Assembly: GCF_003947455.1 (NCBI RefSeq)
Contig: NZ_QHJH01000008.1
Coordinates: 1 to 64,000 of the forward strand
Direction of reading: 5' to 3'
DNA from: Streptomyces sp. WAC 04229
GTDB lineage: Bacteria; Actinomycetota; Actinomycetes; Streptomycetales; Streptomycetaceae
Length of the DNA: 64,000 nt
This document shows, piece by piece, positions 17,344 to 25,618 of this stretch. A model generated the notes under the pieces. That model saw nothing but the letters and a program-made list of their open reading frames with translations. It was not told the DNA's origin and made no database searches. Each line of letters starts with the position of its first letter. Position 1 is the first letter of the stretch. The translations under genes were made by a program, and so were the position numbers.

Positions 17344-19282
17344 GGCGGGGCTCCTCGGTGAGGTCGAGGCAGGCTGGGGCGGTAGCGGGCGCGTGCGCGG
17401 GAAGCGCCTGGTACCAGAGCTGGTACGTCAGCAGCGCCCACAGCTTGCGGGACGTGTCACGCCGGCCGCTGACATGGTCGTCGGCCAGCCTCCGCACCGC
17501 ACTCGCGTCGAACAGCCCGCCGCGGTCCAGTGCGGACGCGGAGAGCGTGTCCAGCAGCAGCGGGCGCAGTTCCTCGCGCAGCAGGGCGGCCAGCGGGGCG
17601 CGGAAGCCCAGCTTGGTCCGCCGGACGATGTCCCCCGGCAGCCAGTCGGCCGCGATCCGGCGCAACAGGAACTTGCCGGTGAAGCGGCGCAGCTTGAGCG
17701 CCGTGGGCAGCGCGTTGCCGTACTCGACGAGATCCAGGTCGAGGAAGGGGGAGCGCAGTTCGAGGGCGCTGCGCATGCCGCCGCGGTCGGCCTTGGTGAG
17801 GATCACGTCGCGCAGGAAGTGGGCGACGACACCGAGCTGGCTGCGCTGGACGCCGGTCAGCCCCGACGGGCCGTCGAGGAGCCGGGAGATCTCGGTGAAG
17901 GGGTCGTGACCGGTCAGCGCCGCACGGGCGTCCGGCCGCAGCAGGCCGGGAAGCTCGGCCGGTCCGAAGGGGGCCGTGGACAGGTAGAAGCGGTGCTCCG
18001 GGGCCGCCCGCAGTCCGCGCGCCAGCAGGCTCAGGGCCGCGGCGGCGGGCAGATTGCCGGACCGCGCGGGCAGCCGGCGCACGAGGGTGCGCAGCAGGGC
18101 CTCCAGCCGGGGCGCCGACATCAGCCGCAGCAGGATCTCGATCGCCCGCTCGGCCTGGAAGTAGCGGTAGCCGAGCAGGAGTTCGTCGGCGCCGTCCCCG
18201 GTGAGCACCCCGCGCACGTGCTGCCGTGCCGTCCGGCAGACGATGCGGGTGGGCAGCAGGGAGGGGTCCGCGAGGGGTTCGTCGGCCCGGGCGTACTCCG
18301 ACTCCACCACCTCGGCTAGGTCGCGGCCGCCGATGCGGACCACGTGGTGTTCGGCGCCGATGTGCCGGGCCACCGCGGCGGCGTGCGCGCTCTCGTCGAA
18401 GTCGGACTGCTCGAAGCCCGCGCTGAACGTCAGCACCGGCCGCCCCGACGAGAGCTGCTGGGCCACGGCGGCCACCGCGCTGGAGTCCAGACCCCCGCTC
18501 AGCAGCACCCCGAGCCGGCGCTCCGTGCTCGTCACCCGTCGGGCGACCGCCGTGCGGAACAGTTCCTCGAACCGCGCGGCCGCCTCTCTCCGGCCCGGAC
18601 CCCGTCCGGACGTCTCCAGCCGGGGCCGCCAGAACTCCACTTCGCGCAGTCGCCCTTCGGCGTACTCCAGCCAGTTGCCGGGACGGACCTTGTGCACACC
18701 CGTCACGGCCGACCCGGGTGCGCAGAAGGCCTGGAGGGTCAGATAGCCGGCCAGAGCGCGTACGTCGGGGGTGCGCGGGGCGTCGGGATGGCGCAGCAGC
18801 GCGGTGAGTTCGGAGGCGAAGGCGATCCCGGCGGGCACGCGGGTGTAGTAGAGCGGCTTCTTGCCCATCGGGTCGCGGGCCAGGACGGTCGTCCGCGTAC
18901 GCGCGTCGTGCAGGACGAAGGCGTACATGCCGCGCACCCGGTCCAGCACCTTCATACCGTGCCGCTCGTACAGTTCCACCAGCACCTCGGTGTCGCTCTC
19001 GGTGCGCAGCCGGGCTCCCGCGGCGCGCAGTTCGCGGCGCAGCTCCCGGTGGTTGTAGATCTCCCCGTTGAGCACGAGCGCGACGGCACCGCTCGACGAG
19101 ACGAACGGCTGCCGGCCGGGGCCGACGAAGGTCAGGGCGCAGTGCGCGAAGGTCACGCCGTGGTGGTGGCACCGGCTGCTGCCGTCGGGGCCGCGGTGCG
19201 CCACCGCCGCCAGCATCCGTTCGGCCGTGGCACGTCCGGACTCCGGACCGCCGGGGTCGCTGAACCCCACGAAGCCGCACAT
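17333..19282 (-). CDS. moeF5: Glutamine-dependent asparagine synthase-like amidotransferase, MoeF5-like
   Basis: 649-aa class II glutamine amidotransferase. It begins Met-Cys-Gly-Phe-Val, so Cys2 becomes the N-terminal nucleophile; HRGPDGSS, NGEIYNH and the synthetase motif LLSGGLDSSAV are all present, as are DGADELLLGY and the C-terminal SPFLDLDLVEYG block. It transfers Gln-derived ammonia to a carboxylate; MoeF5 converts the F-ring uronic acid to the uronamide. The start at 19282 is fixed by the requirement for Cys2; the upstream open frame is a shadow. It is separated by 4 bp from the epimerase stop, so E5-F5-GT1-H5-K5-GT4-M5 read as one operon. Confidence 0.9.
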   Translation of the reverse strand: MCGFVGFSDPGGPESGRATAERMLAAVAHRGPDGSSRCHHHGVTFAHCALTFVGPGRQPFVSSSGAVALVLNGEIYNHRELRRELRAAGARLRTESDTEVLVELYERHGMKVLDRVRGMYAFVLHDARTRTTVLARDPMGKKPLYYTRVPAGIAFASELTALLRHPDAPRTPDVRALAGYLTLQAFCAPGSAVTGVHKVRPGNWLEYAEGRLREVEFWRPRLETSGRGPGRREAAARFEELFRTAVARRVTSTERRLGVLLSGGLDSSAVAAVAQQLSSGRPVLTFSAGFEQSDFDESAHAAAVARHIGAEHHVVRIGGRDLAEVVESEYARADEPLADPSLLPTRIVCRTARQHVRGVLTGDGADELLLGYRYFQAERAIEILLRLMSAPRLEALLRTLVRRLPARSGNLPAAAALSLLARGLRAAPEHRFYLSTAPFGPAELPGLLRPDARAALTGHDPFTEISRLLDGPSGLTGVQRSQLGVVAHFLRDVILTKADRGGMRSALELRSPFLDLDLVEYGNALPTALKLRRFTGKFLLRRIAADWLPGDIVRRTKLGFRAPLAALLREELRPLLLDTLSASALDRGGLFDASAVRRLADDHVSGRRDTSRKLWALLTYQLWYQALPAHAPATAPACLDLTEEPRHAP

Positions 19283-19286
19283 ACGG

Positions 19287-20309
19287 CTACGACCGGCGGG
19301 TGGGCGCCATACCGGCCGGCGAGGCGGTTCTGGGCGACGCCGCCCGGGCGAGCGATCGCCTGGCCCACTCGATCTGCGTGGCCAGCCCGGCGCGCAGATC
19401 CTTCCGCGCGGTGAAGCCGAGGCGGCGCCTGGCGCACTCGATGTCGGCCGTGGTGGCCCGGACGTCACCGATGCGTGCGGGGCCGTACCTGGCGTCCGGG
19501 GTCCGGCCGGTCAGCTCGCCGGTCAGGGCAAGGACCTCGTTCATCGACACGGCTTGGCCGGTTCCTATGTTCAGGACACCGGTACCCCGACCCCGGGGCG
19601 CCGCCGCGAGCATCAGCGCGCGCACGACGTCCGACACGTGGACGAAGTCACGGAGCTGGGTGCCGTCGCCGTAGACCTCGATCGGTTTGTTCTCCAGGGC
19701 GGCGCGGATGACCCGGCCGATGAACATGTCCGGGCGCTGGCCGGGGCCGTAGACCGTGAAGAACCTGAGGGCGTTCACCGACAGGGCGGTGTCGAGGCGC
19801 GCCGCGAAGGCGAGGGCGAGCCGTTCCGCGGCGAGCTTGGTGACCCCGTACGGGGACAACGGACGGGGGAGGTCGTTCTCGTGCATCGTGCCCTCCGCGC
19901 CGCCGTAGACGCTGGAGGACGAGGCCATGACCACCTGGGGGACCCCGGCGCGCACACACGCGTCCATGAGGCGCTGGGTGGCCAGGACGTTGCAGTGGAG
20001 ATACTCGGGGAATTGTGTCCAGGACGGACGCACACCAGGCAGCGCGGCTAAGTGGAAGACAGTTTCGGCATTTTCGAGACAGGTCGAAAGATCGGCGGAT
20101 ACGAGATCGGCGCGGATCGCGTGGAGAGATCCCGTATCCGCGGATGGCGCGATTTCACCCGTGGCCCAACTCGATTTACGATCAATGCCCGTCACGTTCG
20201 CGCCCTCGCGTCGCAACGCCTCGACGAGATGGGAACCGATGAAACCCGCGGCACCGGTGACCACGACTTTTCTTGTGTTATCGACACCGTCGTGCGTGTC
20301 ACCCGACAT
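19287..20309 (-). CDS. moeE5: NAD-dependent sugar 4-epimerase, MoeE5-like (contains a TTA codon)
   Basis: 340-aa extended short-chain dehydrogenase. The GxxGxxG NAD motif is GAAGFIGSH near residue 20, SSSSVYGG carries the catalytic Ser, and the YxxxK motif is YGVTK. MoeE5 epimerises UDP-glucuronate to UDP-galacturonate, the donor for MoeGT1. ATG 20309 has AAGGGGG 8 bases upstream. Codon 87 is TTA (plus-strand bases 20049-20051), the rare leucine codon read by the bldA tRNA; it is the only one I found in the cluster. As first gene of the seven-gene operon it would place the whole pathway under bldA control. A divergent promoter region of about 350 bp precedes it. Confidence 0.87.
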   Translation of the reverse strand: MSGDTHDGVDNTRKVVVTGAAGFIGSHLVEALRREGANVTGIDRKSSWATGEIAPSADTGSLHAIRADLVSADLSTCLENAETVFHLAALPGVRPSWTQFPEYLHCNVLATQRLMDACVRAGVPQVVMASSSSVYGGAEGTMHENDLPRPLSPYGVTKLAAERLALAFAARLDTALSVNALRFFTVYGPGQRPDMFIGRVIRAALENKPIEVYGDGTQLRDFVHVSDVVRALMLAAAPRGRGTGVLNIGTGQAVSMNEVLALTGELTGRTPDARYGPARIGDVRATTADIECARRRLGFTARKDLRAGLATQIEWARRSLARAASPRTASPAGMAPTRRS

Positions 20310-20662
20310 TGCGAATCCCCCTTGGTCCGTTGGTATCCGGTCGTTCAAGGCGGTGCTATGTGCTGGTGCTGCCCTCGGGTGCCGGACCCCTGCGAAGCGC
20401 GGGTGCGGAGAATGTGGCCGAGAAGTGCTGGCGCACGACGATGGCGCGCAGGGCGAATTGCCCAGAGGACCCGTGGAGTCTAACAGTGCGAGGAATCCGC
20501 AGCAACGGCTTACCGGTCCCCGTGCTCCGGAACAAGCGGCGGGCCATATTCCGCATGCGGACGTGCCATTTCCGGACTCCCGCACGGACTCCACGCGTCA
20601 TTCCCAACCGTCGGCAAGGACTTTATGCTGAGGCCTTCCGCCGCCTTGGGGGGAGGGACGCG
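20310..20662. other. Divergent promoter region between moeE5 and ABC half-transporters
   Basis: 353 bp without a supported gene. It must contain the start of the seven-gene leftward tailoring operon and of the rightward transporter operon. I see no clear -35/-10 pair or operator by eye. Confidence 0.45.
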
Positions 20663-22390
20663 TTGGCAGGCAGTCCGTTGCGGCAGCTGTCCGTACTCTT
20701 CCGCTATCTGCGCGGCGAACGCCCCTCCGTCCTGCTTCTTTCGGTGCTGGTCCCGCTCGGCATCGGGCTCCAGCTCGTGGCACCGCAGATGATGCGCAGG
20801 TTCATCGACCACACGCTCTCCCGAAGCCCTTCGGACCTGCTGCTCGCGGTCGCCGTCTGGTATCTGGCGGCGGCCCTCGGACTGCTGGTGGTGACCATCG
20901 GCTGCGACGCCGTGGCCGCCCGGCTCGCCTGGCGCACCACCAACCGGCTCCGCGCCGACCTGGTGGCCCACTGTCTGCGCCGCCCCTCCCGCTTCTACCA
21001 GCGCCATCCGCCCGGCGAACTCGTCGACCGCGTCGACGGCGACGTCACCCGGCTCGCCGCGGTGATGTCCGCGCTGGTCCTGGAGGTCCTCGCCCAGATG
21101 CTGCTGGTCGTCGGGATCATCGGCGCCCTCTTCCAGCTCGACTGGCGCCTGGCCCTGGTCTTCGCGCCGTTCGCCGCGGGCACGCTGCTGCTGCTGCGCC
21201 GGCTCGTGGGCCGGGCCATGCCCTTCGTCGCCGCCCGGCAGGCCTCGTCCGCCGACCTCCTGGGCTTCCTGGAAGAACGGCTGGCCGGCGTCGAGGACCT
21301 GAGGACCAACGGGGCCTTCGGCCACACCATGCGCACGCTGGATTCACGGCAGGCCGACCTGTACGGGCGGGCCCGCCGCGCGGCGCGGGTCTCGGCCCGC
21401 TGGCCCGCCACCGTCCAGGGCCTGTCCACCGCCAGCGTGGTCCTCGCCCTGGCGGTCAGCGTATGGCTGCACGACCGCGGACAGCTCTCCATCGGGACCG
21501 CCTTCGCCTGTCTGTCGTACGCCATGCTGCTGCGCCGTCCGCTGCTCGCCCTGACCACCCGATTCCACGACCTGGAGGAGGCCGCGGTCAGTGTGCGGCG
21601 CCTGAAGGAACTGCTCGACCAGGACGACGACGTCGTCCGCACCGGTACCCTGCGCCTGCCCGCCGGGCCGCTGGGTACCCGGCTGGACCACGTGTCCTTC
21701 TCGTACGAGCCGGGCGAGCCCGTGCTGCGGGACGTGTCCTTCCGGCTGCGCCCCGGGGAGCGGCTCGGCATCGTCGGCCGGACCGGAAGCGGCAAGTCGA
21801 CCGTCGTACGGCTGCTGTTCGGGCTGCACCACGCCACGAGCGGCAGTGTCACCGTCGGCGGCCAGGACGTCGCCGGTCTCGACACCAAGGCGCTGCGCGG
21901 CCGCGTCGCCCTGGTCACCCAGGAGGTCCAGGTCTTCCACGCCACCCTCCGGGACAACCTCACCTTCTTCGACCGCCTCGTCGACGACGACCGGGTGCGG
22001 GGCGCACTGGACGAGGCCGGACTCGGCGACTGGTGGCGGGAGCTGCCCGACGGACTGGACACCGTGCTGGGCGGCGGAGCGCGCGGGATGTCGGCGGGCG
22101 AGGAACAACTCCTCGCCCTGGCACGTGTCTTCCTGCGGGACCCGGCCGTGGTCCTGATGGACGAACCGACAGCCCGCCTCGACCCGCACACCGAACGGCA
22201 GCTCATGCCCGCGATGGACCGGCTGCTGGCCGGACGGACCGCCGTCGTGGTCCAGCACCGGCCGCACACCCTGCGCAACGTCGACCGCATCCTCGTCCTC
22301 GACGCGGGGACGGTGGTCGAGCACGGGGAGCAGACGGTGCTGGCGGCCGACCCGACCTCGCGCTTCCACGAACTGCTGCGCGTCGGCTGA
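20663..22390 (+). CDS. ABC half-transporter (membrane plus ATPase domains), moeD5/moeJ5-type
   Basis: 575 aa, type IV ABC exporter half-molecule: six membrane helices in about residues 15-310, then a nucleotide-binding domain with Walker A GRTGSGKST, Q-loop VTQEVQVF, a signature reading MSAGEEQLL (departs from LSGGQ), Walker B VVLMDEPTARLD and the switch His in VVVQHR. TTG 20663 was chosen because GGGGGGAGGG lies about 6 bases upstream; frames further upstream overlap the moeE5 promoter. It pairs with the next gene as a heterodimeric exporter. In S. ghanaensis moeD5 and moeJ5 sit next to moeE5; I cannot tell which is which. Likely exports the antibiotic. Confidence 0.85.
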   Translation: MAGSPLRQLSVLFRYLRGERPSVLLLSVLVPLGIGLQLVAPQMMRRFIDHTLSRSPSDLLLAVAVWYLAAALGLLVVTIGCDAVAARLAWRTTNRLRADLVAHCLRRPSRFYQRHPPGELVDRVDGDVTRLAAVMSALVLEVLAQMLLVVGIIGALFQLDWRLALVFAPFAAGTLLLLRRLVGRAMPFVAARQASSADLLGFLEERLAGVEDLRTNGAFGHTMRTLDSRQADLYGRARRAARVSARWPATVQGLSTASVVLALAVSVWLHDRGQLSIGTAFACLSYAMLLRRPLLALTTRFHDLEEAAVSVRRLKELLDQDDDVVRTGTLRLPAGPLGTRLDHVSFSYEPGEPVLRDVSFRLRPGERLGIVGRTGSGKSTVVRLLFGLHHATSGSVTVGGQDVAGLDTKALRGRVALVTQEVQVFHATLRDNLTFFDRLVDDDRVRGALDEAGLGDWWRELPDGLDTVLGGGARGMSAGEEQLLALARVFLRDPAVVLMDEPTARLDPHTERQLMPAMDRLLAGRTAVVVQHRPHTLRNVDRILVLDAGTVVEHGEQTVLAADPTSRFHELLRVG

Positions 22391-22402
22391 CGGGACACAA
22401 GG

Positions 22403-24208
22403 GTGACCGACATCGACGCAGGGGGCACGCTCGGGCGACTCGGGGCCGTGCTGCGCGGCTCCGCCGGTGCCTACTGGGCGCTGACGGGGTTGTGGGTGCT
22501 GCTGCGGGCCGGAACCCTGGCGGTGGGGCTGCTGTTCCAGCGGCTGTTCGACGAGATCGGGGCCGGCGGCGGGGTCTGGCTGCTCATCGCCTGGGTGGCC
22601 GCGATCGAGGTGGCCCGGCTCTGCCTGCAGTTCGGCGTGATGATCAACCGGCTGGAGCCACGGGTCCAGTACGGCACGACGGCGCGGCTGCGACGGGACC
22701 TGCTGGGCACCGCCCTGCGCGGCCGGGGCGCCATGTCCCGGACGACGCCGGGAGAGGCCCTGCGGGTGGCGGGGGAGGACGTCGAGGAGACGGGATTCTT
22801 CGTGGCCTGGGCGCCGACCAACCTCGCGCACTGGCTGTTCGTCGTCGCCTCGGTCACCGTGATGGTGCGGATCGACGCGGTGGTCACGATCGCGCTGCTG
22901 GCCCTGCTGGTCCTCATCACGGTGGTCACGGCCGCGGTCCACGGCCGGTTCCTGCGCCTGCGCAACGCCACCCGGACCGCGTCCGCCGAGGTCGCCGGCG
23001 CCCTGCGGGAGGCGTTCGGGGCGGTAAAGGCGGTGCAGGCGGCAGCCGCCGAGGACCATGTGGCAGCCCACGTCGTCGAGTTGAACGCCGCCAGGGCCCG
23101 CCTGGCGGTGCGCGAGGAACTCTTCGCCGGGGTGCAGCGGACCGTGATCGGCAACGCGACCCCGCTCGGGATCGGCGTGGTCCTGCTGCTCACGGCGGGG
23201 CAGGCACACAGCGGGGCGTTCAGCGTCGGGGATCTGGCGCTGTTCGCCTTCTACCTGCAGATCCTCGCCGAGGCGCTGGCCTCGATCGGCATCCTCTCGG
23301 TGCGGCTGCAGCGCGTCTCGGTGGCTCTCGGCCGGATCACGGCCTTCCTCGGGAGACGGCCTCTGACACCATCCGTGGAGCCGGCGCCCGAGGCCGGGCC
23401 CGCGCCCACGCCCTCGCCCGACCCGGGCCCCGCGCTGCGGGAGATGACCGTCCACGGGCTGACCGCACGGCACCCCGGCTCGGAGCGCGGCATCGAGGAT
23501 GTCTCCCTCACGGTCGTACGCCGGTCCGTCACCGTGGTCACCGGAGGCGTCGGTTCGGGCAAGTCGACGCTGCTCCGGGCCGTCCTGGGGCTGTTGCCGC
23601 ACGAACGGGGCACCATCGTGTGGAACGGGGAGCCGGTCGCCGACCCCGCGGCCTTCCTGGTGCCGCCGCGCTGCGGCTACACGCCCCAGGAGCCGCGACT
23701 GTTCAGCGGGTCGCTGCGGGAGAACGTCCTGCTGGGGCTCGGCGAGGAGGACGGCGACGGTGAGGGCGGGCCGAGGATCTTCGAGGCCGCCTCTCGCACC
23801 GCGGTCCTGGCCCCCGACGTCGCGGTCATGAAGGACGGCGCCGACACCGTCGTGGGTCCGCGGGGCCTCAGGCTCTCCGGTGGCCAGCTCCAGCGGACGG
23901 CCATCGCCCGGATGCTGGCCCGGCGCCCCGAACTCCTCGTGTTCGACGACGTGTCCAGTGCCCTGGATCCGGCCACCGAACAGGTCCTGTGGGACCGGCT
24001 GCTGGACGGCACGGTAACCGTCCTCGCGGTGTCGCACCGGCCCACGCTGCTGCGCGCGGCGGACCGGGTGGTGGTGCTGAAGGACGGGCGCGTGGACGCG
24101 GTCGGGACACTGCCCGAAGTACTCGACGCCTCCGCCGAGATGCGCCGGATCTGGGCCGATCAGGACCCGGAGCCGAGGCCGGGCCCTTCCGACGGAGCCC
24201 TGCCGTGA
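22403..24208 (+). CDS. ABC half-transporter, partner of the preceding gene
   Basis: 601 aa with the same membrane-plus-ATPase layout: transmembrane region about residues 15-310, then Walker A GGVGSGKST, an LSGGQLQRTAIA signature (canonical), Walker B LLVFDDVSSALDP in which Asp replaces the usual catalytic Glu, and a VSHRP switch. The Glu-to-Asp change at the Walker B end and the degenerate signature in the partner suggest a heterodimer with one degenerate ATPase site. GTG 22403 is 12 bp after the previous stop with only a weak ribosome site, pointing to coupling. It faces the ALAS gene tail to tail. Confidence 0.85.
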   Translation: MTDIDAGGTLGRLGAVLRGSAGAYWALTGLWVLLRAGTLAVGLLFQRLFDEIGAGGGVWLLIAWVAAIEVARLCLQFGVMINRLEPRVQYGTTARLRRDLLGTALRGRGAMSRTTPGEALRVAGEDVEETGFFVAWAPTNLAHWLFVVASVTVMVRIDAVVTIALLALLVLITVVTAAVHGRFLRLRNATRTASAEVAGALREAFGAVKAVQAAAAEDHVAAHVVELNAARARLAVREELFAGVQRTVIGNATPLGIGVVLLLTAGQAHSGAFSVGDLALFAFYLQILAEALASIGILSVRLQRVSVALGRITAFLGRRPLTPSVEPAPEAGPAPTPSPDPGPALREMTVHGLTARHPGSERGIEDVSLTVVRRSVTVVTGGVGSGKSTLLRAVLGLLPHERGTIVWNGEPVADPAAFLVPPRCGYTPQEPRLFSGSLRENVLLGLGEEDGDGEGGPRIFEAASRTAVLAPDVAVMKDGADTVVGPRGLRLSGGQLQRTAIARMLARRPELLVFDDVSSALDPATEQVLWDRLLDGTVTVLAVSHRPTLLRAADRVVVLKDGRVDAVGTLPEVLDASAEMRRIWADQDPEPRPGPSDGALP

Positions 24209-24232
24209 CGCGGCGACCGGGCGGCTCCTCGA

Positions 24233-25441
24233 TCAGGACAGCCGCTCACCCCGCGGCGCGCCCAGCTCGGACCAGATCCCGTCGAGCGCCTCGACGAACC
24301 CGCGGACCTCGGCGGCCTCGTGGACGGCCGAGGGGGCGACCCGCAGGATCTCCTCGCCGGTCGGCACGCTCGGCGCGTTGATCGCCTGCACGTAGGCGCC
24401 GTGCCGCTCCAGCAGCAGCGCCGACAGCCGCTTGCAGAGGCGGTCCTCACCGACCAGCACCGAGACGATGTGGGTCTGGTCGGACAGGAACGGAATGCCC
24501 CGCTCCCGCAACAGGCCGTGCAGGAGGCCGGCGTTGGCGGCCAGCCGCTCGCGTTCCAGCTCGGAACCGCGCAGATGCCGTACGGCGGCCAGCGCGCCGG
24601 CCGCCACGGCGGGCGGCAGGGCCGTGGTGAAGATGAACGACCGGGCGAAGGCCCGCACCGCGTCCATGAGAACGGTGGGCCCGGTGACATAACCGCCGGT
24701 CATCCCGAAGCCCTTGGCCAGCGTCCCCATCATCACGGTGAACGCGGGCGCGAGTCCCTCCCGCGCCGCGATGCCGGCGCCCTCGGGACCGTACATGCCC
24801 ACCGCGTGAACCTCGTCGATGAACGTCTCCGCGCCGTACCGCTTGGCGATGTCGGCGATCTCCGCGAGTGGCGCGATGTCGCCGCGCATCGAATGCACGG
24901 ACTCCGTCACGACGAGTTTCGGCCGCTGCGGATCCACCCCGGACAGCAGTTCCTCCAGATGCGCGCAATCGTTGTGCCGGTAGATGAACTTCTCGGCCCC
25001 GCTGTGCCGCAGGCCGTCGATGATGGACGCGTGGTTCAACTGGTCGGAGAACACGGCGCAGTCGTCGATGTGTCCGGCGAGCACGGAGAGCGCGCCCTCG
25101 TTCGCGGAATAACCGGAGGTGAACAGCACCGCGTCCTCCTTTCCGTGCAGCGCGGCGAGTTCCGCCTCCAGGGCGACGTGATAGTGGTTCGTCCCGCCTA
25201 TATTGCGGGAACCGCCTGACCCGCCCCCGCATTCGTCGACGGCGCGCTTCATCGCCGCCAGCACGTCCGGGTGTTGCCCCATACCCAAATAGTCGTTGCT
25301 GCACCAGATCGATATTTCGCCATGCTGAGCCGTGTCGGCCGCGGGGAAGCGGCCCGCAATGCGGCCGAGCTCCAGAAACTCCCGTTTACGCTCGGATGTT
25401 TCCTGCGCAAGGCGTGCGAAGAAGTCCAGGTACTCCGACAT
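24233..25441 (-). CDS. moeC4: 5-aminolevulinate synthase for the C5N (A-ring) unit, MoeC4-like
   Basis: 402-aa PLP enzyme of the alpha-oxoamine synthase family. [19 protein letters not shown], the Asp in FIDEVHAVG and the PLP lysine at 243 ([10 protein letters not shown]) are all in place. Streptomycetes make haem precursors by the glutamyl-tRNA route, so a classical ALAS signals C5N formation: condensation of glycine with succinyl-CoA and later cyclisation to 2-amino-3-hydroxycyclopentenone, the moenomycin A-ring. Residue 186 is Arg in [12 protein letters not shown] where most ALAS have Asp. Divergent from the acyl-CoA ligase at 25619, with 177 bp between. Confidence 0.87.
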   Translation of the reverse strand: MSEYLDFFARLAQETSERKREFLELGRIAGRFPAADTAQHGEISIWCSNDYLGMGQHPDVLAAMKRAVDECGGGSGGSRNIGGTNHYHVALEAELAALHGKEDAVLFTSGYSANEGALSVLAGHIDDCAVFSDQLNHASIIDGLRHSGAEKFIYRHNDCAHLEELLSGVDPQRPKLVVTESVHSMRGDIAPLAEIADIAKRYGAETFIDEVHAVGMYGPEGAGIAAREGLAPAFTVMMGTLAKGFGMTGGYVTGPTVLMDAVRAFARSFIFTTALPPAVAAGALAAVRHLRGSELERERLAANAGLLHGLLRERGIPFLSDQTHIVSVLVGEDRLCKRLSALLLERHGAYVQAINAPSVPTGEEILRVAPSAVHEAAEVRGFVEALDGIWSELGAPRGERLS

Positions 25442-25618
25442 GTCTTGTGCTCGCTCTCTGTCGCTTTCCCTTCGACGGGCCTCATCGTAGGATGCGCCGA
25501 GGTCCCTGCACAGTGCGCCTTCGCGTGAAAGCGGAGTATCGATGACCGAATGTGAAATCTCCTTCTCGCGGTTTCACCGTTCCTTTTCCGGTCGTGCCGG
25601 AATGGGCGGGCCGGTCCG

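Noticed and set aside
21344-24037. 897-aa leftward frame opposite the ABC transporters
   Set aside because: Antisense shadow, Gln/Arg/His-rich, no motifs; both transporter genes have full ATPase motifs on the plus strand.
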